Assembly (NCBI GenBank): GCA_036251935.1
Contig: CP133967.1
Coordinates: 62,001-126,000, forward strand
Reading direction: 5' to 3'
Source of the DNA: Orbaceae bacterium lpD04
GTDB taxonomy: Bacteria; Pseudomonadota; Gammaproteobacteria; Enterobacterales; Orbaceae
Length of the DNA stretch: 64,000 nucleotides
A program made the position numbers and the translations under genes. Shown here in pieces: positions 60,568-64,000 of the stretch. A model generated the notes under the pieces. The model had not been told where the DNA came from and did not search any database. It saw only the letters and a program-made list of their open reading frames with translations. Within the stretch, counting starts at the first letter, position 1, and each line of letters begins with the position of its first letter.

Positions 60568-61455
60568 ATGGCTAAAATAATACAAGAAAGTATTGATTTA
60601 AAACCTGAAAGCATTTCTAAAAAAGATATTACTATTGCTTGGCTAAGATGGTATTACGCAAATGAAATTCCACACTCTTTTGACCGCTACCTTGCTGCGT
60701 CATTGATGTGGGGCTTAATGCCAATATTAAAAAAACTATATAAGAAAAAAAGTGATCTTGCTGAGGCTTATCAAAGACATTTATTGTTTTTTAATACCCA
60801 ATTAACTTGGGGCGGCGGTACAATTTCAGGGATAATGGCATCTCTTGAATCAATTAGAGCCAGTGAAGTTCACCAAGAAAAATCAATAAGTATTGATGAT
60901 GATTTGATCTACAACACTAAAGCCGGATTAATGGGTGCACTAGCAGGAATTGGCGATGCAATTGACTCAGGAACCGTACAATATATTTTTATCGCTATTG
61001 CATTACCATGGGCACAGCAAGGACTTGCTATCGGTGCATTATTTCCATTTATCGCTTTTGTGCTTTATCAACTTTTCGTTGGTTACTACTTTGCTCAATT
61101 AGGCTTTAGGCTTGGCCGAAATGCAGCAACCGAAGTTGTTGGTAATAAAATGCAGATGATTATTGAAGGGTTATCCATTTTAGGCCTATTTATGATGGGC
61201 ATTTTAGCCGCTAGCTATATCAAAGTATCATCAATTCTAAAGTTTAACTTATCAGGAAAGGATTTTATCGTTCAAGAAATTTTAGATAAAATTTTACCTG
61301 GATTCTTACCACTTCTTGTCGTAATGGGACTATATTATTATTTCGCCAAAAAAGGCTTAAAAGTAACACGCGCATTAGTTGGATTAACAATAATCCTTGG
61401 TGTATGGGCTACAATCGAATATCTATTAGTAGAATATTTAAAAGTTATTAGTTAA
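60568..61455 (+). CDS. Mannose-family PTS permease subunit IID
   Basis: The 295-residue protein matches the EIID family (PF03613). A soluble N-terminal half contains W-G-G-G-T-I-S-G-I-M-A-S-L-E and the conserved L-M-G-A-L-A-G-I-G-D-A-I-D-S-G. About four membrane helices make up the C-terminal half. IID pairs with IIC. It follows IIC by 43 bases and precedes IIB by 29, each with its own ribosome site. Confidence 0.93.
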   Translation: MAKIIQESIDLKPESISKKDITIAWLRWYYANEIPHSFDRYLAASLMWGLMPILKKLYKKKSDLAEAYQRHLLFFNTQLTWGGGTISGIMASLESIRASEVHQEKSISIDDDLIYNTKAGLMGALAGIGDAIDSGTVQYIFIAIALPWAQQGLAIGALFPFIAFVLYQLFVGYYFAQLGFRLGRNAATEVVGNKMQMIIEGLSILGLFMMGILAASYIKVSSILKFNLSGKDFIVQEILDKILPGFLPLLVVMGLYYYFAKKGLKVTRALVGLTIILGVWATIEYLLVEYLKVIS

Positions 61456-61484
61456 TTTATTTTAAATTATAGAGGTTTTAAATT

Positions 61485-61982
61485 ATGGGAAAAATTGTTT
61501 TAGCTCGTGTAGATAGTCGCTTAATCCACGGCCAAGTTGCAACGAATGTCTCAAAATCTGCTGGCGCTAATGCACTTTTTGTAGCCGATGATCACTCTGC
61601 AAATGATGAGTTTACTAAAAATATTATTTTAGGTGCAGGATCTCGAACTGGTCATAAAATTCGCGTGTTAAAAGAAGATGGTGCAGTAAGATACTGGAAT
61701 GATCGCAAGTATGATGATTTCAATGTTATTTTAATTACTAAAAACATTGAAGTTATGTATAAAATCATTAAAGCAGGTGTTCCTGTTAAACATCTTAATC
61801 TTGGTGGCTTACCTCTAGTTCCTGGCGCAGAGAAAATTATTAATGAAGTCTCTATTAATAAAGAACAGTTAGCTTTATTGATAGATTTACAAAATAGTTT
61901 TCCTGATATGGAAATTTACTTCCAAGCGACGCCTTCTTTGAAAAAAGTAATGTTAGAAGAAGCAATCAAGATTTTTAAATAA
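61485..61982 (+). CDS. Mannose-family PTS component IIB
   Basis: This 165-residue cytoplasmic protein is a PTSIIB_sorb domain (PF03830). The phosphorylated histidine is His15 in R-V-D-S-R-L-I-H-G-Q-V-A-T. It passes phosphate from IIA to the sugar during transport. AGAGG precedes the ATG. It is separate from IIA, unlike the fused E. coli ManX. Confidence 0.94.
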   Translation: MGKIVLARVDSRLIHGQVATNVSKSAGANALFVADDHSANDEFTKNIILGAGSRTGHKIRVLKEDGAVRYWNDRKYDDFNVILITKNIEVMYKIIKAGVPVKHLNLGGLPLVPGAEKIINEVSINKEQLALLIDLQNSFPDMEIYFQATPSLKKVMLEEAIKIFK

Positions 61983-61997
61983 TAAAGGTAATCGATA

Positions 61998-62441
61998 ATG
62001 ATTAGTGTTTTATTAGTCAGCCATGGCAAAATGGCAGAAGGGATGAAAGATAGCGCTATAATGATCGTTGGAGAGCAAACTCAATTTGAAACACTATCAT
62101 TAAACCCAGGGCAAGATATTAGTCAGCTTAAAATTCAGCTGTTTGATTATACTAAGATATTAGATTCGGGTGATGGCATTTTAATCTTTGTCGATCTCTA
62201 TGGGGCCTCACCTTATAATGCAGCAATGGGATGCATACAAGACTGGGATCAGCTTGGTATGAATGTTAGAGTGATAACAGGAATGAGTTTACCAATGGTT
62301 ATTAATGCTGTTTGTAACCGTGATAACTCAACACTATATGATTTAGTGAATGAGTGTATTGAAACTGGCCATGAAAATATTCAAGATGCGATTGACAATT
62401 TTTTCAATATAGCAAATGAAAACAGTAATGATGATTATTAA
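61998..62441 (+). CDS. Mannose-family PTS component IIA
   Basis: The 147-residue protein is an EIIA-Man domain (PF03610) with active-site His9 in L-L-V-S-H-G-K-M-A-E-G. F-V-D-L-Y-G-A-S-P-Y-N is the second conserved block. It takes phosphate from HPr and passes it to IIB. AAAGG precedes the ATG. It lies 15 bases after IIB and 13 bases before the M28-like gene, so the operon runs on. Confidence 0.93.
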   Translation: MISVLLVSHGKMAEGMKDSAIMIVGEQTQFETLSLNPGQDISQLKIQLFDYTKILDSGDGILIFVDLYGASPYNAAMGCIQDWDQLGMNVRVITGMSLPMVINAVCNRDNSTLYDLVNECIETGHENIQDAIDNFFNIANENSNDDY

Positions 62442-62454
62442 TTAACCTTATTTA

Positions 62455-63411
62455 ATGTCTACAATGGAAAATTTTAGAGATCTTGTTTTTCGTTATTGTA
62501 TAATGTTCGGTCGCCGCTTTACTTATAAAGAGAAAATCGCTTTTTTAAGAATTATCTCTAAAGAGTTAATTGCGCTTGGCTATTATGTTGACACCAAAAT
62601 TGCTAAATTAAAATTAGCTAAAAAACGTTATGAAAACTACTACAATGCATATATTGGTGACTTAAATAATGCCGAGTTAATTATTTGTACTCATTATGAT
62701 ACAGGTCTAAATAATTTTAACTTATTAAAAACATATGCCTTTAAGCCTCAATTTAACAAACTAAGTTATTTTATCGGACTTATCCCGATTATTTTTTTAT
62801 TTTTATTATCAATAATCTTCAACTATTTTATTTTTATCCCGAATATTGAACTACAAGGATTTCTTAGTTTTTCAGGTATTTCATCGATCTTAACAACGGT
62901 TGTGTTTTTTTTCTTTATTTTAAAATTTAGGAATGGTATTTCGAATAAAAAAAACTTTATCTGTAATTCATCAAGTATTATCACCATAATTAACCTAATC
63001 AAAAACCTCGATAAAAAAAGTAAGAAAAAGATCGCTTTTGTTTTATATGATGGCGGTAATACTAACCAGTATGGTTTAAAAATGTTAGAAAATTATTCAA
63101 ATAATATATCCAAAAAGAAAATAATCTTTCTTGATAGTATTGGTAATGATGAAAAATTGCTATTTTTTAAACCTGAATATAGTAAATTTACTGTTGAAAA
63201 TATCGATTTTCAACAAGGAAAAATGGCAATAAATTTAAAAAATTATATGATGATTACATCAGGCAAACTCAATGAAAATAATGAGGTTATTATAAAACAT
63301 GCCCATTCCAATAAAGATAACAATCTATCATCGTCAATTACTGAGCAACATACAAAAATACTTCATCATATCTGCCAGCAATTGCTTAGTAAAACAAGCG
63401 ACAAGCGATAA
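62455..63411 (+). CDS. Membrane protein resembling a degenerate M28 peptidase
   Basis: I do not recognise an orthologue for this 318-residue protein. Three M28 metallopeptidase motifs seem preserved: His80 and Asp82 in C-T-H-Y-D-T, a hydrophobic-L-D-S-I-G segment around Asp227, and a late H-S-N-K-D. The expected D-N-A-S-G and E-E motifs read C-N-S-S-S and D-G-G-N-T-N, so zinc binding is probably lost. Two membrane helices (about 103-127 and 136-157) are inserted between the first and second motif. No Shine-Dalgarno is visible, so it may be translated by coupling to IIA, whose stop is 13 bases upstream. It is the last gene of the PTS operon and is closed by a terminator. A role as regulator or accessory of the permease is speculation. 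Confidence 0.7.
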   Translation: MSTMENFRDLVFRYCIMFGRRFTYKEKIAFLRIISKELIALGYYVDTKIAKLKLAKKRYENYYNAYIGDLNNAELIICTHYDTGLNNFNLLKTYAFKPQFNKLSYFIGLIPIIFLFLLSIIFNYFIFIPNIELQGFLSFSGISSILTTVVFFFFILKFRNGISNKKNFICNSSSIITIINLIKNLDKKSKKKIAFVLYDGGNTNQYGLKMLENYSNNISKKKIIFLDSIGNDEKLLFFKPEYSKFTVENIDFQQGKMAINLKNYMMITSGKLNENNEVIIKHAHSNKDNNLSSSITEQHTKILHHICQQLLSKTSDKR

Positions 63412-63423
63412 AATAAAGATATA

Positions 63424-63449
63424 AAAAATCCCCAATGAAGGGGATTTTT
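63424..63449. terminator. Bidirectional terminator between the PTS operon and typA
   Basis: AAAAATCCCC (63424-63433), loop AATGAA, GGGGATTTTT (63440-63449). Stem with A and T ends serving both the PTS operon and the convergent typA. Confidence 0.8.
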
Positions 63450-63470
63450 GTAAAACAGTTAATAAAGAAA

Positions 63471-64000
63471 TTAATCTTTATTACCACCTCTATGTGCACG
63501 TTTACGATCATTTTCAGTTAAATGACGTTTACGTAAGCGAATAGATATCGGCGTAACTTCAACTAATTCATCATCATCGATAAATTCTAAAGATTGCTCA
63601 AGAGACATTTTAATTGGTGGTGATAAAGTTGTTGCTTCATCAGTACCAGATGCTCGCATATTCGTTAATTTTTTACCAGTTAAGCAGTTAACCGTTAAAT
63701 CATTTGAGCGAGTATGAATACCAATAATTTGACCTTCATAAACTTCAGCGCCATGACCTAGGAATAATTTACCGCGCTCTTGTAAGCTATATAGTGCATA
63801 AGCTAATGCTTTACCTGTACCGTTTGAAATAAGCACACCATTATTACGTTGACCAATTTCACCAGGGCGAACATCATCATAATGATCAAATGTAGAATAA
63901 AGTAAGCCAGTACCTGATGTCATGGTCATAAAGTCTGTTCTAAAGCCAATTAAACCACGGCTAGGAATAATATAATCTAAACGAACACGTCCTTTACCAT
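63471..64000 (-). CDS. typA: Ribosome-associated GTPase TypA/BipA, C-terminal fragment
   Basis: The last 176 codons or so of TypA (BipA) are present; the GTPase domain lies beyond the right edge. The sequence reads G-K-G-R-V-R-L-D-Y-I-I-P-S-R-G-L-I-G-F-R and ends R-L-R-K-R-H-L-T-E-N-D-R-K-R. It matches the E. coli C-terminal domain very closely. BipA is an EF-G-like GTPase needed for ribosome assembly at low temperature. I can support the identity but not the start. Confidence 0.95.
   Translation of the reverse strand, partial: GKGRVRLDYIIPSRGLIGFRTDFMTMTSGTGLLYSTFDHYDDVRPGEIGQRNNGVLISNGTGKALAYALYSLQERGKLFLGHGAEVYEGQIIGIHTRSNDLTVNCLTGKKLTNMRASGTDEATTLSPPIKMSLEQSLEFIDDDELVEVTPISIRLRKRHLTENDRKRAHRGGNKD

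Overview
This window is AT-rich DNA (roughly one third G+C by eye, not computed) from a gammaproteobacterium. Almost every protein has a close Escherichia coli counterpart. The E. coli-type gene pairs and runs include rpsB-tsf-pyrH-frr, ftsY-ftsE-ftsX-rpoH, slt-trpR, argP/rpiA-serA, nagE/nagB-nagA-nagC, dnaE-accA and sdaC-sdaB. The low G+C, the mosaic gene order and a Haemophilus-type shikimate-dehydrogenase paralogue suggest Orbaceae (Gilliamella, Orbus or Frischella relatives) or a neighbouring lineage. This placement is inference; no 16S rRNA gene is present. The window is chromosomal. I see no prophage, insertion sequence, CRISPR array or rRNA operon.

Layout. Bases 1-6.1 kb hold the start of ppnN, then syd, aspC, a MATE efflux pump and the qseBC two-component system, which converges on dgkA. 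Bases 6.1-10.8 kb are dnaE-accA-dgkA on the minus strand. Bases 11-15.7 kb hold a small HTH regulator, a serine catabolic unit (sdaC-sdaB) with a CRP site spaced as in a class II promoter, and ada. Bases 15.9-23.7 kb hold proS, a copper ATPase (copA) and the translation cluster rpsB-tsf-pyrH-frr with its leader RNA, attenuator-like hairpin and terminators. Bases 23.7-29 kb hold rpoH, ftsX, ftsE, ftsY, a shikimate-dehydrogenase-like gene and rluE. Bases 29-34.4 kb are the N-acetylglucosamine regulon, with two NagC-like boxes and a CRP site between nagE and nagB. asd follows.

Bases 35.8-39.8 kb hold a tightly coupled operon of three long, helix-rich proteins with no assured function, divergent from the cell-separation amidase amiC. 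This is the least explained part of the window. Bases 41.5-57 kb hold a secreted or lipid-anchored carboxylesterase, metE-metF, an initiator tRNA, slt-trpR, rob, nfuA, gntX, ppiA, pepB, a tyrosine phosphatase, ftnA and argP, then rpiA-serA to 58.4 kb. Bases 58.5-63.4 kb are a complete mannose-family PTS operon in the order IIC-IID-IIB-IIA. It starts with a D-2-hydroxyacid dehydrogenase and ends with a membrane protein that looks like a degenerate M28 peptidase. A perfect 14-bp palindrome of LacI/GalR-operator type lies upstream. The window ends inside typA (bipA).

Together the genes describe a sugar- and amino-sugar-using, copper-handling enteric-type bacterium with normal translation, division-linked and biosynthetic genes. 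Two accessory modules deserve follow-up: the helix-rich trio, and the PTS operon with its unknown substrate.
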